Origin: Streptomyces melanogenes
Lineage (GTDB): Bacteria; Actinomycetota; Actinomycetes; Streptomycetales; Streptomycetaceae
DNA: 64,000 nt
Direction: 5' to 3'
Assembly (NCBI RefSeq): GCF_014649795.1
Contig: NZ_BMTS01000001.1
Coordinates: forward strand, 496,001 to 560,000
Below are positions 42,070-50,422 of this stretch, one piece after another. The notes under the pieces are model-generated. The model worked only from the letters and a program-made list of their open reading frames with translations, had not been told where the DNA came from and did not search any database. The number at the start of each line of letters is the position of its first letter. The stretch's first letter is position 1. Both the position numbers and the translations under genes were made by a program.

Positions 42070-42286
42070 CACCCCTCGGACCGGCCCGTCCGACGAGGAC
42101 GCCACCGGTAAAGAACCCCCGGAGGACGGCCCGGCCGGGACCCTCGCCGAGTCCCCGGCGGAGGCACCCGGCAAGGAGAGCCTGCGCGAGGCCGTCCACC
42201 GCCGGATGCGCGAGCTCGACGGCCGCGGCGCCGAAGAGCCCGCCCCCGACGGCGGACCCGGACCGGAGGACGAACCCCCGGACTGA
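42062..42286 (+). CDS. Small acidic, disordered protein
   Basis: 74 residues overlapping the previous gene by 8 nt. Rich in Glu, Asp, Pro and Gly, with one predicted helix (KESLREAVHRRMRELDGR). It should be soluble and mostly disordered. No family is recognised. Overlap and position in a same-strand series support translation; it may be an accessory partner of the HExxE protein. Confidence 0.55.
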   Translation: MASTPRTGPSDEDATGKEPPEDGPAGTLAESPAEAPGKESLREAVHRRMRELDGRGAEEPAPDGGPGPEDEPPD

Positions 42287-42331
42287 CCAAAGGGACGGTC
42301 CGCAGCACCACCGACCTCAGGAGGTGACCCG

Positions 42332-45235
42332 ATGCCCCACTCCGCGCCGCCGCCCCCGACGGCCGTCCGGCCCGCCCGGCCCGTCACGGCCGAGCAGGGG
42401 TTCCTCCGGGCCTGGGCCGCGCTCGTCCCGGCGGCACTGGGCGTCGCCTACTTCCTGTGGCGCGCCCCGGACGTCGACCTCGCCCGGCTCCAGCTCGCCG
42501 GTACGGCCGCTGCGGCCAAGGAGGTGTACGACGGGCACGCCCCGGCCTTCCGGGACGCGTTGGTGGCCCAGATGGTGTGGGTGGCCTGCGGGGCCGCGAC
42601 GCTGCTGCTGGTGTTCCAGATCGGCCACCACGCGTACTCCGGGCTGCGCGGCCGTCAGGTCGCCCACTGGGCGTTGATCGCCACGTTCGCCGGTGCCGTG
42701 TTCGGTCTCGTCGAGAACGGTCTGCTCGTCGGCGCGCTGAGGGTGCGGGGCCGCGTCGACGACTGGCCGTTCGCCACGGCGACGGCGCTGGAGACCGTCA
42801 AGTGGCTGCTGCTGGGCGCCTGCACGGTCGTCGGCGCGACGGTGTGGGCCACCACGGTCTCCCGTGCGGGCAGGGGGATGCGGAAGAAGGCCGAGGACCC
42901 GCACCCCGACGACTCCGACGCGGACGACGACACGACCACCGGGGCACCCCACCCCCAACACCCCGCCCACGCCCCCAAGGTGGTCCCGCCCTGGCCCGTC
43001 GCCGAGGCCGACGGGCGGGTCTGGCCGACCGGAGTCGCCCATCCGCACGCCGAGCCCGGCATCCCGTCGGCGCACTGGCGCTACCAGAGCACCACGGCCC
43101 CCGGCCGACAGCACGCGAAGCTGGGCTTCTGCGTCTCCGGGGGCGGCATCCGCTCGGCCACCGTCACCCTCGGAGCCCTCCAGGCGCTGCGCCGGTCGCT
43201 GCGCGAGGCCCGGTACCTGGTCTCCGTCTCCGGCGGCGGTTACACGGCCGGCGCGATGCAACTGGCCCTCAACGACACCCTCACCTCCAGGGACGCGTTC
43301 GCCCCCGGCTCGCCCGAGGAGGACCACCTGCGGCGGCACTCCAAGTACGTCGCCGACGGCACCGGACAGTGGATGGTCGCCCTCGGAGTGCTGCTGCGCG
43401 GACTGCTCGCGTCGCTGTTCCTGCTGGCCGCCGCGACCGGCACCGTCGGGCTGGTCCTGAGCTGGGCCTACCACGACGTACCGGTGACCGATCTGACCCA
43501 CCTGGCCAAGCCCGGCATCCGCTTCTGCGCCCACTGCACGACCACCCCGGCGCGCCCGTCGTTCCGCGACCCGGCGGTGTGGACGGTCGCGTACGCGTTC
43601 GTCGCCGCCGCCGGGATCTGGCTGCTGTGGCTCGCCGCGTACGTATGGGACCGCGCCGACCAGACGGCCCGCTGGCTGGCCCGGGCCTTCCAGGCGTTCG
43701 TGGTGCTCACGCTCGCGCTGACCGCCGTGGTCTTCGTGCTCCCGCTGCTCGCATGGTCGGCGGTCTACCTCCAGACCCGGCACCAGATCAGCCGCCCCGA
43801 CGCCACCGTGGGCGCGGGCCTTACCGTCCTGATCACCTACTTCGCGGCGCTGGTGGGCACGTTGTGGCGGCGCCGCCAGACCCTGCGCAGTGGGCTGTCC
43901 AAGGTGATGGACGTCGTGCGCGGGCGGTCGGGGCTGACCCGTGCCGTCCCCAACGGCCTGCTCCAGTATCTGACGGTGTGGGTCGTGCTCATCGTGCTCG
44001 CGGCCGTCTTCCTGCTCATCCTCGGCTGGACGACCGCCACCGGCTGGGCATGGCCGCTGTGGATGCAGATCTGCGTCCCGGCGGTGCTCCTGTTCATCGG
44101 CTCGCTCCTGGACCAGACGTGGATGAGCCTGCACCCCTTCTACCGCCGCAGGCTCGCCTCCGCGTTCGCCGTACGCCGGGAGATCCTGCCCGGCACGGAG
44201 GGTACGCAGGTGGCCCGGCCGTACGACTTCGCCACCGAGACCACCACGCTCAGCGAGTACGGCGCGCGCAAGCCGGACTTCCCCCAGGTCATCTTCGCCG
44301 CCGCGGGGAACCTCTCCGGCAGCGACCGCACACCGCCGGGCCGCCGCGCGGTCTCCTACACGCTCTCCCACGATTACGTCGGCGGTCCCGATGTGGGCTA
44401 CGCCTGCACGGCCTGTCTGGAGCAGCGCTCCAAGCGGCACATCGCACGGGACCTGACCGTCCAGTCGGCCGTCGCGATCTCGGGTGCGGCCTTCGCCTCG
44501 GCCATGGGTGCCCAGGCCCGGGCCTTCCAGGTGCTGTTCGCCCTCTCCAACGCCCGGTTGGGCAGCTGGCTGCCCAACCCCGGCGCCCTTGCCGAGCAGT
44601 GGAGCGCCCCGCGCTGGCCGGCGCCCCCGGCGCCGCTGATCCGCCGGCTGCCGTATCTGCTGCGCGAGGTGTTCGGCCGCTACCCGATGGACGACCGGCT
44701 GCTGCTGGTGACCGACGGCGGCCACTACGAGAACCTCGGTCTGGTGGAACTGCTGCGGCAGGGGGTGCGAACGGCCGTGTGCATCGACGCGAGCGGCGGC
44801 ATCCCGCCCTTCGCGGCCACCCTCGCCCAGGCGATCGCGCTCGCCCAGGAGGAGTTGGGCATCACCATCACCCTGCACGAGCCCACCGACCTCGTCCCCG
44901 GCAGCAGCGACCCCCTCCAGCCCCCGAGCGTCCTTTCCGCGCTCAACGCCCGGCTTTCCCGTACGGCGGTGGTCACCGGTGACATCACCTACCCCGAGGA
45001 CCTGGACATCGACGGCGAGCGGGGCCGCCACGGCACGTTGATCGTGGCCCGCACCACGCTGACGAAGGACCTGCCGTACGAACTGCTCTCGTACGCAGCC
45101 GCCCACCCGGTCTTCCCGCACGACAGCACCAGTGACCAGTGGTTCGACCACCGGCAGTTCGACGCGTACCAGACCCTCGGGCGCTGTCTGGGGCAGCGGG
45201 TGCAGGAACTGCTGGACGGGGCGGAGGCGTCCTGA
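42332..45235 (+). CDS. Multi-TM patatin/cPLA2-like phospholipase
   Basis: 967 residues from ATG 42332, preceded by AGGAGGTGA. Four N-terminal hydrophobic segments (starting AWAALVPAALGVAYFLW) are followed by a Pro/His/Asp-rich linker. The lipase core has oxyanion GFCVSGGGIRSATV, nucleophile Ser in SVSGGGYTAGAM, and catalytic Asp in LVTDGGHYENLGL. Between nucleophile and Asp sit at least five more membrane segments. The order resembles bacterial patatins and cytosolic-PLA2-like proteins, which cleave acyl chains from phospholipids. Embedding of the catalytic site in a multi-helix membrane protein suggests action on the cell's own membrane. No cyclic-nucleotide synthase of the CBASS kind is adjacent. 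Confidence 0.9.
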   Translation: MPHSAPPPPTAVRPARPVTAEQGFLRAWAALVPAALGVAYFLWRAPDVDLARLQLAGTAAAAKEVYDGHAPAFRDALVAQMVWVACGAATLLLVFQIGHHAYSGLRGRQVAHWALIATFAGAVFGLVENGLLVGALRVRGRVDDWPFATATALETVKWLLLGACTVVGATVWATTVSRAGRGMRKKAEDPHPDDSDADDDTTTGAPHPQHPAHAPKVVPPWPVAEADGRVWPTGVAHPHAEPGIPSAHWRYQSTTAPGRQHAKLGFCVSGGGIRSATVTLGALQALRRSLREARYLVSVSGGGYTAGAMQLALNDTLTSRDAFAPGSPEEDHLRRHSKYVADGTGQWMVALGVLLRGLLASLFLLAAATGTVGLVLSWAYHDVPVTDLTHLAKPGIRFCAHCTTTPARPSFRDPAVWTVAYAFVAAAGIWLLWLAAYVWDRADQTARWLARAFQAFVVLTLALTAVVFVLPLLAWSAVYLQTRHQISRPDATVGAGLTVLITYFAALVGTLWRRRQTLRSGLSKVMDVVRGRSGLTRAVPNGLLQYLTVWVVLIVLAAVFLLILGWTTATGWAWPLWMQICVPAVLLFIGSLLDQTWMSLHPFYRRRLASAFAVRREILPGTEGTQVARPYDFATETTTLSEYGARKPDFPQVIFAAAGNLSGSDRTPPGRRAVSYTLSHDYVGGPDVGYACTACLEQRSKRHIARDLTVQSAVAISGAAFASAMGAQARAFQVLFALSNARLGSWLPNPGALAEQWSAPRWPAPPAPLIRRLPYLLREVFGRYPMDDRLLLVTDGGHYENLGLVELLRQGVRTAVCIDASGGIPPFAATLAQAIALAQEELGITITLHEPTDLVPGSSDPLQPPSVLSALNARLSRTAVVTGDITYPEDLDIDGERGRHGTLIVARTTLTKDLPYELLSYAAAHPVFPHDSTSDQWFDHRQFDAYQTLGRCLGQRVQELLDGAEAS

Positions 45236-45265
45236 GGGGCGAACGGCTCCACGACGGGGGACAGG

Positions 45266-45718
45266 ATGACGGCGGAGACGGCCGAACAGCGGGGCGGGCG
45301 ACGCGGGGGCACCGCGTGGCCGGGGTTGCGGGCGGAACACGTGGTGGGTGTGGGCGCGCTGCTGGGCGTCGCCGCGCTCGTCGAGCGCACACCGAGGTTC
45401 GTGCCCGCACGCCGGTACCTCCTGTGCCACGCCTCACCGACCCTCGATCACCTGACGCTTACGGCCCTGGGTCTGGTGCTGGCGGCCGGGGTGGCCGCGG
45501 TGGCGGGCGGTGTGATGATGCAGTCCCGGCGGGCGCCGGGCAGGGCGCTCCCCGTCGTATGGCTGGTGGTCGTCGCCGCCCTTCTGATCGCGGCGGACGG
45601 GGTCGACGCCCACGGCGAAGCGTTGGCCGCGCAGCAGGCGGCGACAGGGTTCACGGAAGGCGCGTGCGACTACATCCCGCAGGACTACACCGCGACGCCG
45701 GGATGGTTCTTCTGGTGA
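45266..45718 (+). CDS. Small membrane protein
   Basis: 150 residues. Three hydrophobic segments: VVGVGALLGVAALV, TLTALGLVLAAGVAAVAGGVMM and ALPVVWLVVVAALLIAADGV. The C-terminus has an acidic/aromatic tail CDYIPQDYTATPGWFFW, probably outside the cell, and a second Cys precedes helix 2. No family is recognised. It follows the patatin gene by 30 nt on the same strand and is probably cotranscribed. The terminal hairpin begins within its stop region. Confidence 0.7.
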   Translation: MTAETAEQRGGRRGGTAWPGLRAEHVVGVGALLGVAALVERTPRFVPARRYLLCHASPTLDHLTLTALGLVLAAGVAAVAGGVMMQSRRAPGRALPVVWLVVVAALLIAADGVDAHGEALAAQQAATGFTEGACDYIPQDYTATPGWFFW

Positions 45719-45738
45719 CCCACCGGGCCCGGGTGGGT
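45718..45738. terminator. Bidirectional terminator hairpin
   Basis: ACCCACC and GGTGGGT arms around GGGCCCG give a compact stem between convergent genes. Confidence 0.7.
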
Positions 45739-45748
45739 GCGAGCGTTG

Positions 45749-46642
45749 CTACGCGTCCGCCACGGCAGCGGCCAGTTCGGCGAGGGTCTTGGCCTCGGGA
45801 GTGTTCTCCTCGGCGCTGAACACGTGGACCACCAGGCCCGTTTCGCCCGGAGCCGCCGGTACGTGGAGTGTCTCGAAGTCCAGGGTGAGGAGCCCGGCGA
45901 CCGGGTGCCGCAGTTGTTTGCGGCCCGCCGCGCACATCACGATCTCGCCGGTCGCCCAGATCTCGCGGAACTCGGCGCTGTGGGCGGACAGTTCGGTGAT
46001 GAGTGCGGTCAGTTCGGCATCGTCGGGGTAGTTGCCCGCCGCCACCCTCAGCTGCCCGACGGCCTCGGCTGCGCGGTCCCGCCACTCGGGGTGCACCACA
46101 CGGGAGGCCGGGTCGAGGAAGAGGTAGCGCGCGTTGTTGGGGTCGCGGCGGGCCGGGGCGGCCAGACCGCCGACGAGCTCGGCGCCGAGGCCGTTCCAGG
46201 CCACCACGTCGAGGCGGTGGTCCGTCGCGAACGCGGGCAGCTGGGCCATGGAGTCCAGGACGCGTTGCAGCAGCGGGCTGACCCGGGCCCGGGGCGCGGG
46301 TCCGCGCCGGGCGGCGGCCAGCGTGGCGAGGTGTCTGCGCTCGGCGGTGTCCAGGCCGAGCGCCCGGGCCAGCGCGTCCAGCACCTCGGGCGACGGCTGG
46401 GTGGCACGGCCCTGTTCGAGGCGTACGTAGTAGTCCACACTGATCCCGGCGAGCTGGGCCAGCTCCTCGCGGCGAAGACCGCGCACGCGCCGCCGCCGCC
46501 CACCGGCGAGGCCGACGTTCTCCGGGGTGACCCGGCCCCGGCGGGCGCGCAGAAAGGCGCCGAGGGCGCGGTGGGTGTCTCCGACACCGTCGATCCGGCC
46601 GATACCGTCGTCGGTGCGCTCTGTGGATTCCACGCCGTTCAT
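45749..46642 (-). CDS. XRE family regulator with MmyB-like ligand domain
   Basis: 297 residues from ATG 46642. The N-terminal HTH reads LGAFLRARRGRVTPENVGLAGGRRRRVRGLRREELAQLAGISVDYYVRLEQGRATQPSPEVLDALARALGL in outline, the standard opening of this large actinobacterial family. The C-terminal MmyB-like domain (LPAFATDHRLDVVAWNGLGAELVG; LTLDFETLHVPAAPGETGLVVHVFSAEENTPE) binds a small hydrophobic ligand such as a fatty acid. It is divergent from a flavodoxin-fold quinone reductase 99 nt away, a recurrent pairing in which the regulator controls the reductase. Confidence 0.92.
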   Translation of the reverse strand: MNGVESTERTDDGIGRIDGVGDTHRALGAFLRARRGRVTPENVGLAGGRRRRVRGLRREELAQLAGISVDYYVRLEQGRATQPSPEVLDALARALGLDTAERRHLATLAAARRGPAPRARVSPLLQRVLDSMAQLPAFATDHRLDVVAWNGLGAELVGGLAAPARRDPNNARYLFLDPASRVVHPEWRDRAAEAVGQLRVAAGNYPDDAELTALITELSAHSAEFREIWATGEIVMCAAGRKQLRHPVAGLLTLDFETLHVPAAPGETGLVVHVFSAEENTPEAKTLAELAAAVADA

Positions 46643-46676
46643 ACGCTCAAGTATGCGTGGCCCTGCCAGTACCAGG
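46640..46676. promoter_or_regulatory. Candidate operators between the XRE regulator and quinone reductase
   Basis: CATAC-gctcaa-GTATG (46640-46655) overlaps the regulator start codon. CCTG (46662-46665) and CAGG (46673-46676) make a second dyad. Either may be the binding site of the regulator. Confidence 0.4.
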
Positions 46677-46741
46677 AACGCCGGTCCGCCGGTCGAACCG
46701 GGTGCTGGCTGCCCGGCCGCAACGGAGAGAGGGTTGGCGGC

Positions 46742-47542
46742 ATGAACGACACCACCGCGCAGGACCCGCAGCCGAAGAAGATCCTCCTCGTCAGCGCCCA
46801 CCCCGAACCCCGCTCGCTCAACGCCGGTCTGACCGCCTTCGCCGCCGACCATCTGCGCGCGGCCGGGCACGAGGTGCGGGTGTCCGACCTGTACGCGATG
46901 AAGTGGAAGGCGGTGCTGGACGCCGACGACTTCCCCGACCACCCCGGGGACCGGCGGCTGGACGTGATGAACGCCTCCGAACGGGCCACGCTGGCGGGCC
47001 GGTTGGCGCCGGACATCGCGGCCGAGCAGGAGAAGGTGCGCTGGTCGGACGCGGTGATCCTGCAGTTCCCGATGTGGTGGTTCTCGACGCCCGCGATCCT
47101 GAAGGGCTGGATCGAGCGGGTGTTCACCAGCGGGTTCGGATACGGTCCCGCGCTGCCCCCGCCGTACAGCGAGGACCCCCTGGGCGGGCGGCGCGCGCTG
47201 GTGTCGGTGACGGCCGGTGCGCGGGCGTCGGCGTTCTCCGACCGCGGTATCCACGGGGAGCTCGCGGACGTCCTCCACCCGTTGCAGCACGGCCTGTTCT
47301 GGTTCACCGGCATGGCACCGCTGGATCCGTTCGTGATGTACGACGCGAACGAGGTGTCCGAGGAGGAGTTCGCGGCGGCGAAACTGGCGTACGGGCAGCG
47401 CCTGGACGGGCTCTTCACCGACGAGCCGGTCCCGTACCGCACGCTCGTCGGCGGCGACTACGGGCGCGACATGCGCCTGCTGCCGGGCGTGGAGGCGCCG
47501 GGGACGAGCGGGCTCGGGCTGCACGTCCGCCCGCGCGGCTGA
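46742..47542 (+). CDS. NAD(P)H dehydrogenase (quinone), flavodoxin-like fold
   Basis: 266 residues. KILLVSAHPEPRSLNAGLTAFAADHLRAAGHEVRVSDLYAM is the FMN/FAD-binding start of the NQO1/MdaB-like family. VILQFPMWWFSTPAILKGWIERVFTSGFGYG and VSVTAGARASAFSDRGIHG follow. It should transfer two electrons from NAD(P)H to quinones or xenobiotics, protecting against redox cycling. The length is at the upper end of the bacterial family. It is divergent from the XRE/MmyB regulator, which probably controls it. Confidence 0.92.
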   Translation: MNDTTAQDPQPKKILLVSAHPEPRSLNAGLTAFAADHLRAAGHEVRVSDLYAMKWKAVLDADDFPDHPGDRRLDVMNASERATLAGRLAPDIAAEQEKVRWSDAVILQFPMWWFSTPAILKGWIERVFTSGFGYGPALPPPYSEDPLGGRRALVSVTAGARASAFSDRGIHGELADVLHPLQHGLFWFTGMAPLDPFVMYDANEVSEEEFAAAKLAYGQRLDGLFTDEPVPYRTLVGGDYGRDMRLLPGVEAPGTSGLGLHVRPRG

Positions 47543-47546
47543 GCGC

Positions 47547-48161
47547 CTATCCGTCGCGGCGCCGCAGCCCCGCGTAGAAGGTGGTGGCGGCCGTGAGCAG
47601 CAGCAGGCCCAGGGTGATCGCCACGGTGATCTCCGTGGTGTTCTCCTGGTCCGGGCTGTCCGGAAGGCGCGGCTTCAGCAGGCCGAGCGGGTCCTTGCGG
47701 ATCTCGACGCGGTCGCCGACCGCGGCCTGCCCGAAGCAGTTCTGCTGCTGGGACACCCTGTGCACGGTGTGGTCACCGCCGGTCTCGGTGACCGTGCAGA
47801 ACATGTCCGGGCCACGCCGGTTGTGCTCGTCGACTACCTGGGTGACCACCGCCGGAACCGGGTCCCCGGCCGTCTTCATGTACACCTCGTACATCGCGGG
47901 CCCGGCGAACAGCATGAGCGCGAAGCAGCTGACCGAGGCGAGCGTGGCGGCTCCGGCGCGGTGCCAGCTGCCGCCGATCAGACAGGCGGCGAGGGCCGTG
48001 AAACCGAGCGCGACGATCACGCCCAGCCAGGTCGCGTACTGACCGATTCCGGCGCCCAGGGCTGTGCCGCCGGGTATGAGCAGGGCCCACATCGCGGAGT
48101 TGAGCGCCCGGCTCCCGCCGCGTACGCCTTCCCGCGACCGCTCCGCCGCTACGACACTCAT
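47547..48161 (-). CDS. Four-TM membrane protein of unknown function
   Basis: 204 residues from ATG 48161. Three N-terminal hydrophobic segments (MWALLIPGGTALGAGIGQYATWLGVIVALGFTALAACLIGG; TLASVSCFALMLFAGPAMYEVYM) precede an outer domain with two Cys residues (MFCTVTETGGDHTVHRVSQQQNCFGQAAVGDRVEIRKDPLGLLKPRLPD). This domain resembles the DUF3592-like fold, in which a small beta domain sits between membrane helices. A last helix (ITVAITLGLLLLTAATTFYAGL) follows. No function is known. It converges on the quinone reductase gene with a 4-nt gap. Confidence 0.75.
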   Translation of the reverse strand: MSVVAAERSREGVRGGSRALNSAMWALLIPGGTALGAGIGQYATWLGVIVALGFTALAACLIGGSWHRAGAATLASVSCFALMLFAGPAMYEVYMKTAGDPVPAVVTQVVDEHNRRGPDMFCTVTETGGDHTVHRVSQQQNCFGQAAVGDRVEIRKDPLGLLKPRLPDSPDQENTTEITVAITLGLLLLTAATTFYAGLRRRDG

Positions 48162-48217
48162 ACCGCCCCGCCCCCGTCTGCACATCTGAACTGCCGATCA
48201 ACGGGGGGACAGCCTAG

Positions 48218-49417
48218 TCAGGGCCGCAGCAGGATCTTGACGGCGCCGTCGGCCCCGCGCGCGAAGATGTCGTACGCGTGCGGCGCCTGCTCCAGCGGGA
48301 AGTGGTGCGTGGCGAAGTCGTCCACGCCGAGCGGGTCGTCGTCGGCGAGGAACGACATGATGTCGTCGCTCCAGCGGTTGACGTTGGTCCGGCCCGTGCG
48401 CAGCTGGACGTGTTTGTCGGACAGCGTCATCAGCGGCAGGGGGTCGGCCACCCCGCCGTAGTCGCCGCCCAGCGAGATGGTGCCGCCCCGGCGGACCAGG
48501 GCGACCGCCAGGCGGAGGGCGGCCGTCCGGTCGGGGCCGGTCCCGTAGGTGCGCCGCGCGACCCGGCCCCGCGGCTCCGAACCCTGCTGGGCCAAGGCGA
48601 GTCGGGCGAGCAGGCCGTCATGGGCCTCGGTGCCCACGGCGTCGATCACCGAGTCGGGGCCCCGGCCGAACGTATGGGTGCCGATCGCGGCGATCAGCTC
48701 GTCCTGACTCTCGTAGTCACCCGGGTCGAACACCTCCACGCCCCGTTTGCGCGCCCGCGCCAGCCGCTCGGGCACCACGTCGACGCCGATGGCGTGGGAG
48801 GCGCCGCGTTGCAGGGCGATCCGGCAGGCCATGTCGCCGAGGGGGCCGAGGCCGAGCACCGCGACCGTACCGGCCGGCGGGATGTCCGCGTACCGGACCG
48901 CCTGCCAGGCGCTCGGCAGCACGTCGGAGAGGTACACGAAACGGTCGTCCTGCGGCCCCTCGGGCACCCGGATCGGCCCGAACTGGGCCTGCGGCACCCG
49001 CAGATACTCCGCCTGCGCACCCGGCACCGCCCCGTACAGCTCGCCGTGGCCGATGAGCGCCGCCCCGGTGTCGCGGCCCGGGTCGTGAGTGGTGCGGCAC
49101 TGCGCGGGCAGGCCCGCCGAGCACATCCAGCAGTGCCCGCAGGAGAGGTGGAACGGCACGACGACCCGGTCGCCCGGCTTCAGCTCCGTCACCTCGGAGC
49201 CGGTTTCCTCGACGATCCCGATGGCCTCGTGGCCGAGGACGTCGCCCGGTTTCATGAACGGGGCGAGTGTGTCGTGCCGTTCGTACAGCCGGAGGTCGAA
49301 GTCGCACAGTCCGGTGGAGGTGACGCGCACGATCGCGTCGGTGCGTTCCCGGATCACCGGGTCCGGCACGGTCTCCACCCGGACGTTCCGCTCGCCCTGC
49401 CACGTCACAGCCCTCAT
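48218..49417 (-). CDS. Zinc-dependent alcohol dehydrogenase (formaldehyde-dehydrogenase-like subgroup)
   Basis: 399 residues from ATG 49417. A medium-chain dehydrogenase: VTWQGERNVRVETVPDPVI, a TGLCDFDLRLYE catalytic-zinc strand, PGDVLGHEAIGIVEE, the structural-zinc CGHCWMCSAGLPAQC and a Rossmann segment VAVLGLGPLGDMACRIALQRGA. The long insertions match the glutathione-independent formaldehyde dehydrogenase-like group. It oxidises an alcohol or reduces an aldehyde with NAD(P)H. A same-strand MarR gene lies 85 nt upstream and probably controls it. Confidence 0.92.
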   Translation of the reverse strand: MRAVTWQGERNVRVETVPDPVIRERTDAIVRVTSTGLCDFDLRLYERHDTLAPFMKPGDVLGHEAIGIVEETGSEVTELKPGDRVVVPFHLSCGHCWMCSAGLPAQCRTTHDPGRDTGAALIGHGELYGAVPGAQAEYLRVPQAQFGPIRVPEGPQDDRFVYLSDVLPSAWQAVRYADIPPAGTVAVLGLGPLGDMACRIALQRGASHAIGVDVVPERLARARKRGVEVFDPGDYESQDELIAAIGTHTFGRGPDSVIDAVGTEAHDGLLARLALAQQGSEPRGRVARRTYGTGPDRTAALRLAVALVRRGGTISLGGDYGGVADPLPLMTLSDKHVQLRTGRTNVNRWSDDIMSFLADDDPLGVDDFATHHFPLEQAPHAYDIFARGADGAVKILLRP

Positions 49418-49502
49418 CGGCGGTCCCTTCCCTCTCGTCACGGGAGCGCCCGGGTACCCGCACCCCGGCGCGGGCAACGCGGGGTTCACGCCATTGCCGG
49501 GA

Positions 49503-50000
49503 TCACTTCCGGGCCGTGTCGTCACCGCCGCGGATCTCGTCGAGCGACTCCTGCATGAGGCCCTTCGCGCGCGTGAACCAGTCGGCAAGTACGGCGACTT
49601 CCTCCGGGCCGTAGTCCGCGAAGAGGGCGCCGAGGCGCTCGTAGAACGGGCCGTATACCGCCAGGATGCGGGCCTGCGCGGACTCGTCCATGACCACGCG
49701 CACCCGGCGGCGGTCCTCCGGATCGGCCTGCCGGTGGGCGTAGTTGGCCTTTTCGAGCCGGTTGAGCACGCCGGTGATCCCGCCGGTCGTCAGACGGGCC
49801 CGTTCCGCGAGGTCGCCCGCGGCGAGCGACTCCCCGGCCAGGGAGGCCTCGATCAGGAAGCCGAGACAGGTGAGATCGGTGACGTTGAGGCCGAGCCGCG
49901 CCGCGATGTCCTGCTGTCCGAAGTGCGCCAGCGCGATCATCCGGTCCATCGCGTACAGCGCCTGCTCCGGTGTCGCCGCCGGACGCTCCTTGCCTTCCAC
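49503..50000 (-). CDS. MarR family transcriptional regulator
   Basis: 165 residues. The winged helix-turn-helix is clear: LNVTDLTCLGFLIEASLAGESLAAGDLAERARLTTGGITGVLNRLEKANYAHRQADPEDRRRVRVVM in outline, with dimerising helices at both ends. MarR proteins usually repress until a phenolic or other small ligand binds. A 29-bp palindrome 12 nt before its start is the likely operator, and the divergent HGxxPAAW gene would share it. The alcohol dehydrogenase downstream on the same strand is the likeliest co-regulated enzyme. Confidence 0.92.
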   Translation of the reverse strand: MEGKERPAATPEQALYAMDRMIALAHFGQQDIAARLGLNVTDLTCLGFLIEASLAGESLAAGDLAERARLTTGGITGVLNRLEKANYAHRQADPEDRRRVRVVMDESAQARILAVYGPFYERLGALFADYGPEEVAVLADWFTRAKGLMQESLDEIRGGDDTARK

Positions 50001-50011
50001 CGCGAAATCCC

Positions 50012-50040
50012 CTTACGATCTAAGCTACTTAGCCAGTAAG
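50012..50040. promoter_or_regulatory. 29-bp MarR operator candidate
   Basis: CTTACGATCTAAG and CTTAGCCAGTAAG are inverted copies matching at 10 of 13 positions around CTA. It sits between the divergent MarR and HGxxPAAW genes, 12 nt from the MarR start. Confidence 0.7.
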
Positions 50041-50071
50041 GCATTCTATCGCGCGGCTCCGAGGAGACGGC

Positions 50072-50422
50072 ATGGGGTTACACGGCGACCACGACATGGG
50101 CCACACCGTTGCCGGTTGGACCGGTACGGGGGTGGGGGTGCTCGGCAGCGTCGTCACCGGCGCGGGGCTCGTGGCCGGTTCGACGGCCGGGGTGTGGCTG
50201 GGGGGTGCGGTCATCGCGTTGGCCGCCTTCGCCACGTGGACGCTGCATCTGGCGGGGTGGGGCAAGGCGTCCGGGCCGCGCCCGCCGGGGCAGCAGCACT
50301 GGCGGGCGCGTGACGTGGCGGCCCGGGACGGTCACCCCGACTGCGTCGGCTGCCGTATGGCGGGGCGCACCGGGCCGCGTACGTCCGAAACCGCTCAGGT
50401 GGCCGTGCCCGCGCGGCTCTGA
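50072..50422 (+). CDS. HGxxPAAW-like small membrane protein
   Basis: 116 residues. It opens MGLHGDHDMGHTVAGWTGT, resembling the HGxxPAAW motif of small actinobacterial membrane proteins. Two hydrophobic segments follow (VGVLGSVVTGAGLVAGSTAGVWLGGAVIALAAFATWTLHLAG). The C-terminal tail is basic and contains HPDCVGCRMAG, a CxxC that could bind metal. Function is unknown. Its end overlaps the convergent GNAT gene by 28 nt. Confidence 0.75.
   Translation: MGLHGDHDMGHTVAGWTGTGVGVLGSVVTGAGLVAGSTAGVWLGGAVIALAAFATWTLHLAGWGKASGPRPPGQQHWRARDVAARDGHPDCVGCRMAGRTGPRTSETAQVAVPARL

Noticed and set aside
42332..45235. CBASS effector patatin
   Set aside because: No cyclic-nucleotide synthase, E1/E2/JAB or HORMA/TRIP13 gene lies nearby, and the multi-TM architecture differs from CapV.
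42317..45430. 1037-codon minus-strand open frame opposite the patatin gene
   Set aside because: Repetitive Gly/Arg/Val composition without motifs; antisense shadow of a well-supported gene.
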